Below are positions 7,961 through 16,551 of a stretch of DNA of 64,000 nt, one piece after another; within the stretch, counting starts at the first letter, position 1; each line of letters begins with the position of its first letter. The notes beneath the pieces are model-generated. The model searched no databases and had not been told where the DNA came from. It worked only from the letters and a program-made list of their open reading frames with translations. This DNA comes from Anaerolineae bacterium (GTDB lineage Bacteria; Chloroflexota; Anaerolineae; Anaerolineales; UBA11579). The position numbers and the translations under genes are program-made. The DNA lies in NCBI GenBank assembly GCA_004297445.1, contig SCUK01000051.1, positions 38,930-102,929 of the forward strand. Direction: 5' to 3'.

Positions 7961-9067
7961 ATGAAGATTCTGTATTTCTCGCGCGATTACACGCCGCACG
8001 ACCACCGCTTTCTGGCGGCGCTGGCGGAGACCGAGCATGAGGTGTACTTCCTGCGGCTGGAACGGCGCGGGCATGCGCAGGAGGAACGCCCGCTGCCGGC
8101 GGGCATCCGAGCGGTGAAATGGGCGGGCGGCACGCGCCCGGCCATGCTGGCCGATGGGCCGCGATTGCTGGCTTCGCTGCGCCGCGTGCTCAAGGGCATC
8201 CGGCCGGACGTGGTGCATGCCGGGCCTATTCAGACGTGCGCGCTGCTGGCGGCGCTGGCGGGGGCGCGGCCACTGGTCAGCATGTCGTGGGGGTCTGACC
8301 TGATGCTGGACGCGGAGAAGAACAAGCGTACACTGTGGGCTACCCGGCGCGTGTTTAAGAAGAGTTCGGTGCTGCTATGCGACAACGAAGCCGTGCGAGC
8401 CAGGGCGATTGCGCTGGGCATGGATGCCGGACGCGTCGTGACCTTTCCGTGGGGCGTGGACCTGGCGCATTTTTCGCCGGAGGGCGGGGACGGCGGGTTG
8501 CGCCAACGGGCCGGCTGGGAGGATTGTTTTGTGATTTTGCACACGCGCACCTGGGAGCCAGTATACGGCGTGGACGTGATGGCGCGAGGATTTGCCCTGG
8601 CGGCGAGCCAACGGGACGACCTGCGCCTGTTGATGCCGGGCAACGGCTCACTGGCGGGGCGCATCAAGCAAATCCTGATGGGCGCGGGCGTGATTGACTG
8701 GGTGCGCTTTGCCGGGCAGGTGCGTTACGAAGAATTGCCACAGGTATATCGCTCAGCAGATCTGTATGTGAGCTCCAGCCACAGCGACGGGTCATCCGTG
8801 TCACTGATGGAAGCGCTGGCGTGCGGTGTTCCGGCGCTTGTTTCCTACATCCCCGGCAATCGCGAATGGGTCACCCCGGACGTGGGCTGGCAGTTCCGGG
8901 ATGGGGATGCCGAAGCGCTGGCGCGGGGCATCCTGCATGCGGCCGAAGGGCGGGATATGTTAAAGAAGATGGGCGCGGCGGCGCGCGCAAAGGCCGAGCA
9001 GAAAGCGAATTGGGAAACGAATTTCAAAACTCTGTTGGGCGCGTATGAACAAGGAACACAAAAATGA
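7961..9067 (+). CDS. Glycosyltransferase family 4 (GT-B)
   Basis: 368 residues. The N-terminal Rossmann half begins MKILYFSRDYTPHDHRF; the C-terminal half carries the donor-binding block YVSSSHSDGSSVSLMEALAC followed by GVPALVS (about residues 269-295), the E-rich signature of GT4 retaining transferases. It transfers a sugar from a nucleotide donor to a membrane-bound glycan in the cytoplasm. Its stop overlaps the ATG of the next gene by ATGA, so the two are cotranscribed. The donor is unknown. Confidence 0.78.
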   Translation: MKILYFSRDYTPHDHRFLAALAETEHEVYFLRLERRGHAQEERPLPAGIRAVKWAGGTRPAMLADGPRLLASLRRVLKGIRPDVVHAGPIQTCALLAALAGARPLVSMSWGSDLMLDAEKNKRTLWATRRVFKKSSVLLCDNEAVRARAIALGMDAGRVVTFPWGVDLAHFSPEGGDGGLRQRAGWEDCFVILHTRTWEPVYGVDVMARGFALAASQRDDLRLLMPGNGSLAGRIKQILMGAGVIDWVRFAGQVRYEELPQVYRSADLYVSSSHSDGSSVSLMEALACGVPALVSYIPGNREWVTPDVGWQFRDGDAEALARGILHAAEGRDMLKKMGAAARAKAEQKANWETNFKTLLGAYEQGTQK

Positions 9068-9549
9068 GCGATTTCAATAACTACAGTGGAAGCTCGCCGG
9101 AACCCCAGCAGGGCCGGCGCGCGATGGTTATCCTGGCGGCGGCGATGGCAGTTCTGGTGATGGCAGCCGGTGCGGTGTTCTTCATGGCGGCCGCGCCGCA
9201 GGCGGAAGAGCCGCCCGCCGGCGCGATTGAGTTCACCGGGATGCTGCCCATCGAGGCACGGCTGAACGAGTTCCTGGTGCTGGCCGGCCGCGGGGATTAC
9301 GAAGCGGCGTACGGCCTGCTCTCCGAGGCCGGGCGGCGAGGATGGCGGTTTGAATCGTTCCGCGCCCAGGTGGAAGCGGCGGACCTGGCGGGGTATGCGC
9401 GGTTGGAGATTAACTCGGCGGAATTGAGCGAGCAAACACGCATTGCAGGCACGGCGTATTTCGCAGATGGCACGACGCGCGAGTTTGAAGCGTGGATGCA
9501 GCAGGACAGCGGCGAGTGGTTCCTCAACGCGATTGAGTTCGGGGAGTGA
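9064..9549 (+). CDS. Membrane-anchored small NTF2/DUF4878-like protein
   Basis: 161 residues. A short polar N-terminus with RR is followed by one hydrophobic segment (MVILAAAMAVLVMAAGAVFF, residues 21-40), then an exported domain of about 110 residues with an alpha-helical start (IEARLNEFLVLAGRGDYEAA) and three or four beta strands ending in EWFLNAIEFG. This shape matches small NTF2-like lipoprotein/anchor domains, often seen near surface-glycan genes. No catalytic residues are evident. Overlaps the GT4 stop by 4 bases and is followed closely by the SpsF-type gene. Function not known. Confidence 0.65.
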   Translation: MSDFNNYSGSSPEPQQGRRAMVILAAAMAVLVMAAGAVFFMAAAPQAEEPPAGAIEFTGMLPIEARLNEFLVLAGRGDYEAAYGLLSEAGRRGWRFESFRAQVEAADLAGYARLEINSAELSEQTRIAGTAYFADGTTREFEAWMQQDSGEWFLNAIEFGE

Positions 9550-9551
9550 GT

Positions 9552-10316
9552 GTGTCCGAGAAGCGCACGGTTGCCATCATCCAGGCACGAATGAGCTCCA
9601 GCCGGTTGCCGGGCAAAGTACTCGCGGATTTGGGCGGGCAGCCGGCGCTGGCGTGGATGACGCGCCGCGCGGCGCGGGCAGCGCGGATTGATGACATCGT
9701 TGTGGCAACGACCACCGACGCCAGCGATGACCCGGTGGCGGCGTGGTGCCAGGCGCAGGACGTGCGCATGTATCGCGGCAGTATGCACGATGTGCTGGAC
9801 CGCTACCTCGGCGCGGCGCGCGAGTCTAATGCCGACATCATCGTACGACTCACCGGCGACTGCCCTTTCATTGACCCGCACTTACTGGACGACAACCTGA
9901 AAACATTTCACGAACACCGGCCGCAGCTGGACTTTGCCGCCAACCGCCTGCCGGGCGACCGCACCGTGCCCATCGGGTTGGATACCGAAATTTGCACCCG
10001 CGCCGCGCTGGAGCGCGCCGGCCGCGAGGCGACCGAACCCCACCAGCGCGAACACGCCATGCCATATTTCTATGAAAACCCGGAGAAATTCAATATCCTG
10101 CACATCCGCCACACGCCGGACTACGGCCACCTCCGCTGGACGCTGGACACACCGGAAGACCTGGCGCTGCTGCGCGCCATCGTAGCGCACTTCCCGAATG
10201 ACGAATTCTCCTGGCTGGATGTCCTGAAACTGGTTGAGGAACACCCGGAATTGAACGAGATAAATGCCGGGGTGCGGCACAAAGACTACCGCGAAGTGGA
10301 CGACCGCCAGCCATGA
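9552..10316 (+). CDS. SpsF-type cytidylyltransferase / acylneuraminate cytidylyltransferase family
   Basis: 254 residues from GTG 9552, chosen because GGGGAG (9541-9546) sits five bases ahead; an earlier GTG at 9546 lies inside that site. The nucleotide-binding N-terminus reads VAIIQARMSSSRLPGKVL, diagnostic of the SpsF/PseF branch, followed by RLTGDCPFIDPHLLDD with the metal-binding Asp. Members activate ulosonic or related acids as CMP- or CDP-sugars. With the NeuB-family synthase at 6813 this would complete a make-and-activate pair. Ends in an ATGA overlap with the next transferase gene. Confidence 0.78.
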   Translation: MSEKRTVAIIQARMSSSRLPGKVLADLGGQPALAWMTRRAARAARIDDIVVATTTDASDDPVAAWCQAQDVRMYRGSMHDVLDRYLGAARESNADIIVRLTGDCPFIDPHLLDDNLKTFHEHRPQLDFAANRLPGDRTVPIGLDTEICTRAALERAGREATEPHQREHAMPYFYENPEKFNILHIRHTPDYGHLRWTLDTPEDLALLRAIVAHFPNDEFSWLDVLKLVEEHPELNEINAGVRHKDYREVDDRQP

Positions 10317-11215
10317 AACTGACGATATTCAGCGCACCCAAGCCGTTCCGCGACCCGCACATCATTACCATCCAGCGCAATGCCATCCAGTCCTGGCGAT
10401 TGCTGGGGCCAGAGGCGAACGTGCTGCTGATTGGCGACGAAGAGGGCATGGCAAAAACTGCAGCGCAACTTGGCGTACAGCACCTGCCGCACGTGAAAAC
10501 CAACGAGCAGGGCACACCTCTGGTGAGCAACATCTTTGAACTGGCGCGCCAGCACAGCGACAGCGCTTTGTTGTGCTACGTGAATGCGGACATCGTCCTG
10601 CTGCCGGGGCTGGTGGAACAGGCGCTCAACGTGTTGCGGCAGCAGCCGGAATTCCTGCTGGTGGGCCAGCGCTGGGACCTGGACGTGACTGCCGCGCTAG
10701 ATTTTGCACCCGGTTGGCCGCGGAAACTGCTGGATGAAGCCCGCCAGCGCGGGCGGCGGCACCCGCCGGCGGGCAGCGATTATTTTGTTTTCCCGCGCCA
10801 CCTGTATTCGGAGGTGCCGGACTTCGCCATCGGGCGCGCCGGCTGGGACAACTGGATGATCTACCATGCGGCCCAACAACCCTGGCCGTGCATTGACGGC
10901 ACACCGGACATTGACATCATTCATCAGAACCACGACTACCGCCACCTGCCGGGTGGCCAGCCGCACTACCGCCAGCCGGAAACGCTGGTGAATACGGCGC
11001 TGGGCGGCGGGGCGCGCAACATGTACCTGGTGCTGGACAGCGACCGGGAGTTGCGGAGCGGGCAGGTGCGCCGGCCGCGGTTTACGTTGCTGCGCATGCT
11101 GCGCAAGGTGGAGCGCGTCCTGTGGCCGCCAGATGACCGGCCGGGGGTGCGGTTGGCATTGGCGCGGCGCGTGCGGCGGCTGCGGCGGCGCATTGGAAAG
11201 GACGCGGCAGAATGA
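10313..11215 (+). CDS. Putative GT-A-fold glycosyltransferase
   Basis: 300 residues, starting in an ATGA overlap with the SpsF-type gene. The N-terminus (MKLTIFSAPKPF) and the segment LLCYVNADIVLLPGLVEQAL (with N-A-D in the place of a GT-A metal-binding D-x-D) suggest a nucleotide-sugar transferase of a poorly characterised family. A region around residues 150-210 contains DYFVFPRHLY and WDNWMIYHA, similar to GT2-type acceptor-side motifs. The C-terminus is very basic and probably binds membrane. Donor unknown. A repeat-filled gap of 147 bases follows, so it may end a transcription unit. Confidence 0.6.
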   Translation: MKLTIFSAPKPFRDPHIITIQRNAIQSWRLLGPEANVLLIGDEEGMAKTAAQLGVQHLPHVKTNEQGTPLVSNIFELARQHSDSALLCYVNADIVLLPGLVEQALNVLRQQPEFLLVGQRWDLDVTAALDFAPGWPRKLLDEARQRGRRHPPAGSDYFVFPRHLYSEVPDFAIGRAGWDNWMIYHAAQQPWPCIDGTPDIDIIHQNHDYRHLPGGQPHYRQPETLVNTALGGGARNMYLVLDSDRELRSGQVRRPRFTLLRMLRKVERVLWPPDDRPGVRLALARRVRRLRRRIGKDAAE

Positions 11216-11230
11216 TGTGTTTATTGCTGT

Positions 11231-11301
11231 TCACCACGGAGGTACAGAGAAAAGACAACTGCTATCTCACGCAAAGAACGCAAAGTGCGCAAAGAAAAGC
11301 A
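11231..11301. repeat. CTCACGCAAAG-type intergenic repeat (family B, compound copy)
   Basis: TTCACCACGGAGGTACAGAG starts at 11231 and is followed by CTCACGCAAAGAACGCAAAG (11266-11285) and GCGCAAAGAAAAGCAAAG. The first part is matched loosely at 31111-31140 and the second at 5796, 15291 and 29426. Confidence 0.55.
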
Positions 11302-11362
11302 AAGACAACATCCACGCATGAATACAGATAGAATCGGCGGCAGAAGTAAGGAAGAAAAATAG

Positions 11363-12295
11363 ATGCGCATTGGACAGAATCCGGCGAAGGCGATAGAAAG
11401 CGTGAGGGCGGCAGAACGCGTGACGGCAGCGGTGGTGGTGTATATCCCGGCACTGGCAGGTTATTACGCGCAGAGCCTGGACGTGCTGAAAGCCTGCCTG
11501 TCCAGCCTGCGGCAGAACGCCGGGGGGCCGCTGGACCTGCTGGTGTTCGACAACGCCTCCTGCGAGGATGTGCGGACGTATCTGAACGAAGAACACGTTG
11601 CCGGGAACATCCAGTACCTGGTGCTATCCGAGCATAACGTGGGCAAGGCCGGCGCGTGGAATTTCATCTTCAATGCCGCGCCGGGCGAATTCATCGCCTA
11701 TGCGGATGCCGATGTGCGCTTCCTGCCGGGCTGGCTGGCGCCGCACCTGGCGGCGCTGGAAGCCTTCCCGCAGGCAGGCATGGTGACCGGCCTGCCATTG
11801 CTCACGCCGCCGGAATTTTCCACGGCCACAGTGGCGCGGGCGGAAAGCGAGCTGGATGTGCACGTGGAACGCGGGCGATTTATTTCGTGGGAGGATTTCT
11901 GGCGGCATGCGCGCAGCCTGGGTGGCGACGAGCCCAAAGCGCGCGCATTCTACGAAGCGAATGAAGCGGTGCGACTGGAGAGGAACGGGGCGCATTATTA
12001 CGTAGGGGCAGGGCATTTCCAGTTCGTGGCGCGCAAGCGTGTTCTGCAGCAGGTGTTGCCCATCCCCAGCACCCGGCCGATGGGCGATGTGCGCCAGCTG
12101 GATGAGCGCATCAATGCGGCCGGATTCCTGCGCTTGAGCACGCCGGAATGGCATGTGGAGCACATGGGCAATGTCCTACCGGAAGGCGCAGCGGCACAGG
12201 AATTGGTGAGACCGCGCCGCGGGCTGCGCGGGCCGTTGCGGCGGCTGGTGCAATGGGTGTATGACCGCAGTTTTGAGTGGCTGTACCGCAAATAA
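11363..12295 (+). CDS. Glycosyltransferase family 2
   Basis: 310 residues; TAAGGAAG precedes the ATG. The GT-A fold is visible: LLVFDNASCEDV, then VLSEHNVGKAGAWNFIFNAA, and the metal-binding AYADADVRFLPGW with D-A-D at about residues 114-118. The domain after it (WEDFWRHARSLGGDEPKA, GAGHFQFVARK) would shape acceptor binding. It adds a sugar to a lipid-linked or protein-linked glycan in the cytoplasm. The product is followed after 11 bases by a CPT-like kinase gene, and the two may be coexpressed. Confidence 0.8.
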   Translation: MRIGQNPAKAIESVRAAERVTAAVVVYIPALAGYYAQSLDVLKACLSSLRQNAGGPLDLLVFDNASCEDVRTYLNEEHVAGNIQYLVLSEHNVGKAGAWNFIFNAAPGEFIAYADADVRFLPGWLAPHLAALEAFPQAGMVTGLPLLTPPEFSTATVARAESELDVHVERGRFISWEDFWRHARSLGGDEPKARAFYEANEAVRLERNGAHYYVGAGHFQFVARKRVLQQVLPIPSTRPMGDVRQLDERINAAGFLRLSTPEWHVEHMGNVLPEGAAAQELVRPRRGLRGPLRRLVQWVYDRSFEWLYRK

Positions 12296-12306
12296 GCGCA
12301 CGAACC

Positions 12307-12906
12307 ATGAACAGCCCCGCTCCCATTGCTACAAACGAAACCACCATACTCATCCTGAACGGCGCTTCCAGTTCCGGCAAGACCTCGCTGGTGAAAGCCC
12401 TTCAGAAAACCCTGGATGCGCCCTACCTGGACGCCGGGCTGGACCGTTTTCTGTGGATGCTGCCACCGCGCTACCTGGACCGGCCGCTGTGGGATGAGGT
12501 GCTGGGACTTGCAACGCAGGCCGGAGATGTTGGAAACCGGCTGGTGCGGGGAATGCACCGGAGCATCGCGGCGCTGGCGACTGCCGGCAACAATGTAGTT
12601 GCCGACCACGTGCTCGTAGAACCCGCCTGGCTTGCCGACTGTGCGACCCTCTTTGCCGGGATGCGCGCCTATCTAATCGGAGTCCATTGCCCGCTGGATG
12701 TGCTGGAGGAGCGTGAGCGTAGCCGTAAAGACCGGACGCTCGGGCAGGCCAAAGCGCAATATGACATCGTGCACCGGGGCGCGGTGTATGATATCGAGCT
12801 GGACACCCATACCCTGTCGCCGGAAGCCTGTGCAGAATTCATAAAAGAGAAATTGGACCGCGGCCTTCGCCCCATGGCATTCCAAATGCTGCGAGATACT
12901 CAATGA
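12307..12906 (+). CDS. Chloramphenicol phosphotransferase-like P-loop kinase
   Basis: 199 residues from ATG 12307; an in-frame upstream codon at 12277 would overlap the previous gene. The start is TTILILNGASSSGKTSLVKA, with the Walker A G-x-x-x-S-G-K-T at 19-26. Later come ADHVLVEP, the lid region LEERERSRKDRTLGQAKAQY and the ending AVYDIELDT seen in the CPT family (Streptomyces chloramphenicol 3-O-phosphotransferase and relatives). It should use ATP to phosphorylate a small hydroxyl compound. In a glycan operon, with an ATGA overlap to a GT-B gene, a sugar or glycan intermediate is a more likely substrate than an antibiotic; that is an inference. Confidence 0.72.
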   Translation: MNSPAPIATNETTILILNGASSSGKTSLVKALQKTLDAPYLDAGLDRFLWMLPPRYLDRPLWDEVLGLATQAGDVGNRLVRGMHRSIAALATAGNNVVADHVLVEPAWLADCATLFAGMRAYLIGVHCPLDVLEERERSRKDRTLGQAKAQYDIVHRGAVYDIELDTHTLSPEACAEFIKEKLDRGLRPMAFQMLRDTQ

Positions 12907-14342
12907 ACAGAACCGTCTTCATCAGCGCTGACCACGGGTTAGCGATCGTGTACTTTCTGCAGAGCGATGTGGTGCCCACACTGCTGGCGGGCGGTGCGCG
13001 GGTGGTACTGCTCACCGATGAAGCACTGAAAGACAAGATCCAGGAGCGCTTTGGACAGCCGGGGCTGGTGGTGGAAAGCCTGCGCTTCAGGGAAGCGCGG
13101 GCATACTTCACCGGCCATCGCGCTAACGTGCAATGGTGGCTGGACTTCCTGCGGCGGGCGGGGGCTTCCCGGCGCATCAATCTGCAAGCGGTGGACGCTT
13201 TTCTGGCGCAGGTGGAGGATGAAGCGCATCCGCGCCGAAAACGGCTATTCCCACTGATGCGGCTGGCCGTGGCGGTGCTGCGGCGCTGGCGGCCGGCGCG
13301 GCGCTGGCTGGTGCGCGCCCAGCGGCGTTTTGACCCGAACCTGTATGCCGACCTGTTTGAAACCTACCGGCCGGACCTGGTGGTGGCGAGTACGCCGGGC
13401 TGGCGGCATGACCGCTACCTGCTGCGCGAAGCGGCGCGGCGCGGCGTGCGCACCGCCAGCGTGATTGTGGGCTGGGACAATACCTCGTCCTACAGCTTGC
13501 CGGGGGCGGATGTGCAGGCCATCACCTGCTGGTCGGAAATTCAGAAGGAAGAACTGGTACGGGGATCGGATTGGGACCCGGCGAAAGTGCATATCGGCGG
13601 CATCCCCTCCTACGATGGCTATTTTCGCAAAGAGTGGCAGGTGCCGCGCGAGGCTTATCTCCGGCAACACGGGTTGGATCCCAAGCGCAAGCTCATCGGC
13701 TACGCCAGTTCGTTCATCACCTTCTCACCCAACATCCAGAACATTGAGGCGCTGGCGCGGCTGGTGAGCGAAGACCGGCTGGCCGAGCCCTGCCAGTTGC
13801 TGGTGCGCCTGCATCCCAACCACTTCATGGATGTGGAACGTTTTGCCGCTGAACGCGAACGCGCCCGCGAACTGGCGCGACAACTGCCGCATGTGCATGT
13901 GGTGGAGCCGGTGGCGCTGGGCGGGGAATTGGGGCATTACTCCGGTGAAGACATGCCTGAAAAAGCGTCGTTCATGGCGCATTCGGATGTGTTCACCACG
14001 GTGTACAGCACAATGGTGGTGGAAGCCAGCCTGCATGACCGGCCGGTGGTGAGCGCGGTGCTGGACTCTGTGGAAGGCTGGCCGGGCAAGTTCACCCTGC
14101 CGCTCTCGCGCATTGGCGGCTGGCCCACCCATCGCCGCTTTATCGAATCCGGGGCCGGGAAGGTGGCAAACACTGAAGACGAACTGCGGGAAGCCATCAA
14201 CTACTACCTGATGAACCCGCAGGCTGAACTGGCCGAACGGCGGGCGTTCATTGAGCGCGAGTGCACCTTCACCGATGGCAGCACCGGACGGCGCACCGGG
14301 GAGTATCTTCTCTCCCTGTCAGGGAATGGCAATCCCGGTTAA
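12903..14342 (+). CDS. CDP-glycerol-transferase-like GT-B protein
   Basis: 479 residues, start in the ATGA overlap. The N-terminal half opens TVFISADHGLAIVYFL and has a basic patch near residues 117-145 (RRWRPARRWLVRAQRRF). The C-terminal half contains ELVRGSDWDPAKVHIGGIPS, a strand RKLIGYASSF, LLVRLHPNH, and then VYSTMVVEASLHDRPVV (about residues 360-385), the S-T-x-x-x-E-A block that binds the donor phosphate in TagF and capsule transferases. Probably a cytoplasmic transferase for the island glycan. Could also be a polyol-phosphate transferase; no residue settles this. Confidence 0.65.
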   Translation: MNRTVFISADHGLAIVYFLQSDVVPTLLAGGARVVLLTDEALKDKIQERFGQPGLVVESLRFREARAYFTGHRANVQWWLDFLRRAGASRRINLQAVDAFLAQVEDEAHPRRKRLFPLMRLAVAVLRRWRPARRWLVRAQRRFDPNLYADLFETYRPDLVVASTPGWRHDRYLLREAARRGVRTASVIVGWDNTSSYSLPGADVQAITCWSEIQKEELVRGSDWDPAKVHIGGIPSYDGYFRKEWQVPREAYLRQHGLDPKRKLIGYASSFITFSPNIQNIEALARLVSEDRLAEPCQLLVRLHPNHFMDVERFAAERERARELARQLPHVHVVEPVALGGELGHYSGEDMPEKASFMAHSDVFTTVYSTMVVEASLHDRPVVSAVLDSVEGWPGKFTLPLSRIGGWPTHRRFIESGAGKVANTEDELREAINYYLMNPQAELAERRAFIERECTFTDGSTGRRTGEYLLSLSGNGNPG

Positions 14343-14380
14343 TATTGGTTTGATTTTGAAAGAGGTAAGAACGAGGAATC

Positions 14381-15271
14381 ATGGGGTCGGACCATGCATG
14401 TCTTGAAATCCTATCCGTAAACCTGCTGGACGAAGAACGCCAGCGGGTGGACGAACTGCGCCACCTGGCCGGGACGCTGGGTCTGGAGTTCGGCTGGCAT
14501 TACCTGCTGGACCTGACCTGGGTGCTGCGCCATCTGGGCACGATTCGCGGCCAGCGCATCATGGATGCCGGCGCGGGCACGGGGATTATCCAATGGTACC
14601 TCGCCCAGCAAGGCGCGACGGTGTACAGCGTAGACCGGCTGGACCGCTCGGCGCTGCCCTTGCGGCTACGGGCACATGCCCGCGTTCGTGGCCTGCGGCC
14701 TGCCGATATGCTTTCCTCCTCCGCAGTGATGGAGCGGGAGCGTACCACCCTCGCGGGCGGAGCACGGTCCAGGCGATTCTTCCGGAATGTTCAATCGATT
14801 CTGCGGGGGATGCTGCCGCGACGCGAGGGCGAGGTCATCCTGTACAACGAAGACCTGGCACACCTGTCAGAACTACAAGACAACAGCATTGACACGATCG
14901 TTTCGATTTCCTCGCTGGAACACAACACGCCGGAAGGTCTGGAAGGCGTGGTAACCGAAATGCTGCGAGTACTCAAACCCGGCGGGCGCATCATCGCCAC
15001 GCTGTGTACAGCGGGCCAGACGGATTGGTTCCACGAACCCTCGAAAGGCATGTGCTATTCGGCGGCCACGCTAAAACGAATCTTCCAACTGCCGGCTGAC
15101 CTGGCCGACAATTACGGCGACTACGAGCGGCAGATGGGCGAACTGCGTACCTGCGCCGAACTGCGCGACAACCTGGCGATGTTTTATTCCCGCTCCGGGA
15201 ATAATGGCATGCCGTGGGGCAAATGGGACCCGCAATACCAGCCGGTTGGCGTGATCAAAACCAAGGCTTAA
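14381..15271 (+). CDS. Class I SAM-dependent methyltransferase
   Basis: 296 residues; ACGAGGAATC precedes the ATG. SAM motif I is RIMDAGAGTGIIQWYLAQQ (about residues 58-76), followed by an acidic residue (VYSVDR) and, after an insertion of about 60 residues rich in Arg/Ser, the Methyltransf_11 segment SISSLEHNTPEGLEGVVTEM then VLKPGGRIIATL. The insertion between motifs I and post-I (residues 90-160) is unusual for a small-molecule methyltransferase and may recognise a larger acceptor. Its place in the island suggests O- or N-methylation of a sugar. Substrate unknown. Confidence 0.7.
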   Translation: MGSDHACLEILSVNLLDEERQRVDELRHLAGTLGLEFGWHYLLDLTWVLRHLGTIRGQRIMDAGAGTGIIQWYLAQQGATVYSVDRLDRSALPLRLRAHARVRGLRPADMLSSSAVMERERTTLAGGARSRRFFRNVQSILRGMLPRREGEVILYNEDLAHLSELQDNSIDTIVSISSLEHNTPEGLEGVVTEMLRVLKPGGRIIATLCTAGQTDWFHEPSKGMCYSAATLKRIFQLPADLADNYGDYERQMGELRTCAELRDNLAMFYSRSGNNGMPWGKWDPQYQPVGVIKTKA

Positions 15272-15290
15272 TCGGCAAAGCTAAAATCAT

Positions 15291-15327
15291 CTCACGCAAA
15301 GAACACTAAGAGCGCAAAGAAAAGACA
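15291..15327. repeat. CTCACGCAAAG-type intergenic repeat (family B)
   Basis: CTCACGCAAAG at 15291-15301, then GCGCAAAGAAAAGACA, ending immediately at the ATG of the sulfotransferase gene. The repeat thus supplies the region where a ribosome site would be, and no good Shine-Dalgarno sequence is seen there. Confidence 0.55.
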
Positions 15328-16362
15328 ATGCTTAACCGCGTGACTAATCGACTGGGGCGCGCGTGGCGGGTGCTGGTCACCGGCCAGGCCGAGACGCGGG
15401 CACGGCGCGAAATTCCAGCCATCACAGACGAAGAGGTGGCCGAAGTCCGGCAGGTGTTCGGCATGCCCAAGTTCTTCATGTTCGGGCATGCGCGTTCCGG
15501 CACCACCCTGCTGGCGCGGCTGGTGCGGGTTCACCCGGAGGTACACTGCAACTGGCAGGCGCATTTCTTCAGCCGGCCCCCGATGCTCTCCGGGTTGGCC
15601 GACGCGCCCGAAGTGGGCGACTGGCTGGCGCGGCGCAGCAACCGCTGGAACCGCGGCCGCGACCTCACACCGGTGGCGCTGCGGGCGATGGCCGACTACA
15701 TCCTGGAGCGCGACGCGCGCTCCGCCGGTAAACGCGTGGTGGGAGACAAGAGCCCCAACGTGCTGACCAACGGCAGGGCGATCCATGAAATGCAGCGGCT
15801 GTACCCGGATGGCAAGGTGATTTACATCGTACGCGACGGGCGCGATACGCTCATTTCTCACCGCTTTCAGAACTTTATTGACGCGGCACACACCCTGCTG
15901 CCAGTAGACCTGCAGATTCGCGACGACTTCGCCACCGACCCACGCCCCTACTTTGCCGGGAAGAAGTCTATCTTCACAGAGACCGCCATCCGGCGCATGG
16001 CCGAGGGCTGGGTGACGAACGTGGTGGAGACGGATGCTGCCGGGCGCGAACTGTATGGCGCGAATTATTACGTGCTGAAATATGAAGCGCTCATCGACCA
16101 ACCTTACGAGACAATGGCCGGCGTGTGGCGTTTCCTGGGGGTGTCCCCGAACGGGCTGGAAGCCGCGGTGCGCGCAGAGATGGAAGAGAATCCGGATGCC
16201 GACTGGCAGCAGCAGAAAGCCAGCGACCTGGTGAGCGCGCTGGAGAAAGGCAAGCGCGGCTCCTGGCGCGAACTGTTTACGGCGCGCGACAAGGCAGTGT
16301 TTAAGGAAGTGGCGGGGGAAACGCTGAAAACCTGGGGCTATGAGGACGGGAATGATTGGTAA
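15328..16362 (+). CDS. PAPS-dependent sulfotransferase
   Basis: 344 residues. The 5'-phosphosulfate loop is FFMFGHARSGTTLLARLVR (about residues 49-67) and the 3'-phosphate motif is VIYIVRDGRDTLISHRFQNF (about 165-184), both hallmarks of the sulfotransferase fold. A C-terminal LKYEALIDQPYETMAGVWRF helix also fits. It moves a sulfuryl group from PAPS to a hydroxyl or amine on the glycan. The PAPS supply gene is only 1.3 kb downstream (17640). It is larger than, and not closely similar to, the three sulfotransferases at 29546-32077, so it probably has a different acceptor. Confidence 0.8.
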   Translation: MLNRVTNRLGRAWRVLVTGQAETRARREIPAITDEEVAEVRQVFGMPKFFMFGHARSGTTLLARLVRVHPEVHCNWQAHFFSRPPMLSGLADAPEVGDWLARRSNRWNRGRDLTPVALRAMADYILERDARSAGKRVVGDKSPNVLTNGRAIHEMQRLYPDGKVIYIVRDGRDTLISHRFQNFIDAAHTLLPVDLQIRDDFATDPRPYFAGKKSIFTETAIRRMAEGWVTNVVETDAAGRELYGANYYVLKYEALIDQPYETMAGVWRFLGVSPNGLEAAVRAEMEENPDADWQQQKASDLVSALEKGKRGSWRELFTARDKAVFKEVAGETLKTWGYEDGNDW

Positions 16363-16366
16363 TTGT

Positions 16367-16545
16367 GTCATTCCGAGGGAGGGCAGAGCCCGACCGAGGA
16401 ATCTCGCGACGGGTAAGGAACTGTTGCCAGGCAGGTACACCGGAAAAAACTACGCCTTGTGCAATCCTCCTCACCCTATCCGTCGCGACTTGAACTCTCA
16501 ATCAATGGAATCGTTCGCGAGATTCCTCGCTCCGCTCGGAATGAC
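16367..16545. repeat. Dispersed intergenic element with inverted GTCATTCCGAG ends (family A)
   Basis: A 179-base element with exact inverted 11-mers, GTCATTCCGAG (16367-16377) and CTCGGAATGAC (16535-16545). Internally GAGGAATCTCGCGAC and CGCGAGATTCCTCG repeat the inverted arrangement. It ends six bases before the TTG start of the oxidoreductase gene, so it may provide promoter or leader sequence for it. Confidence 0.78.
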
Positions 16546-16551
16546 AGAATC

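Noticed and set aside
12307..12906. Chloramphenicol resistance gene
   Set aside because: Family match only; operon position argues for a metabolic or glycan substrate.
16459..16551. N-terminal extension of the Gfo/Idh protein
   Set aside because: The extra 31 codons are within the repeat element and precede the Rossmann fold without adding any domain feature.
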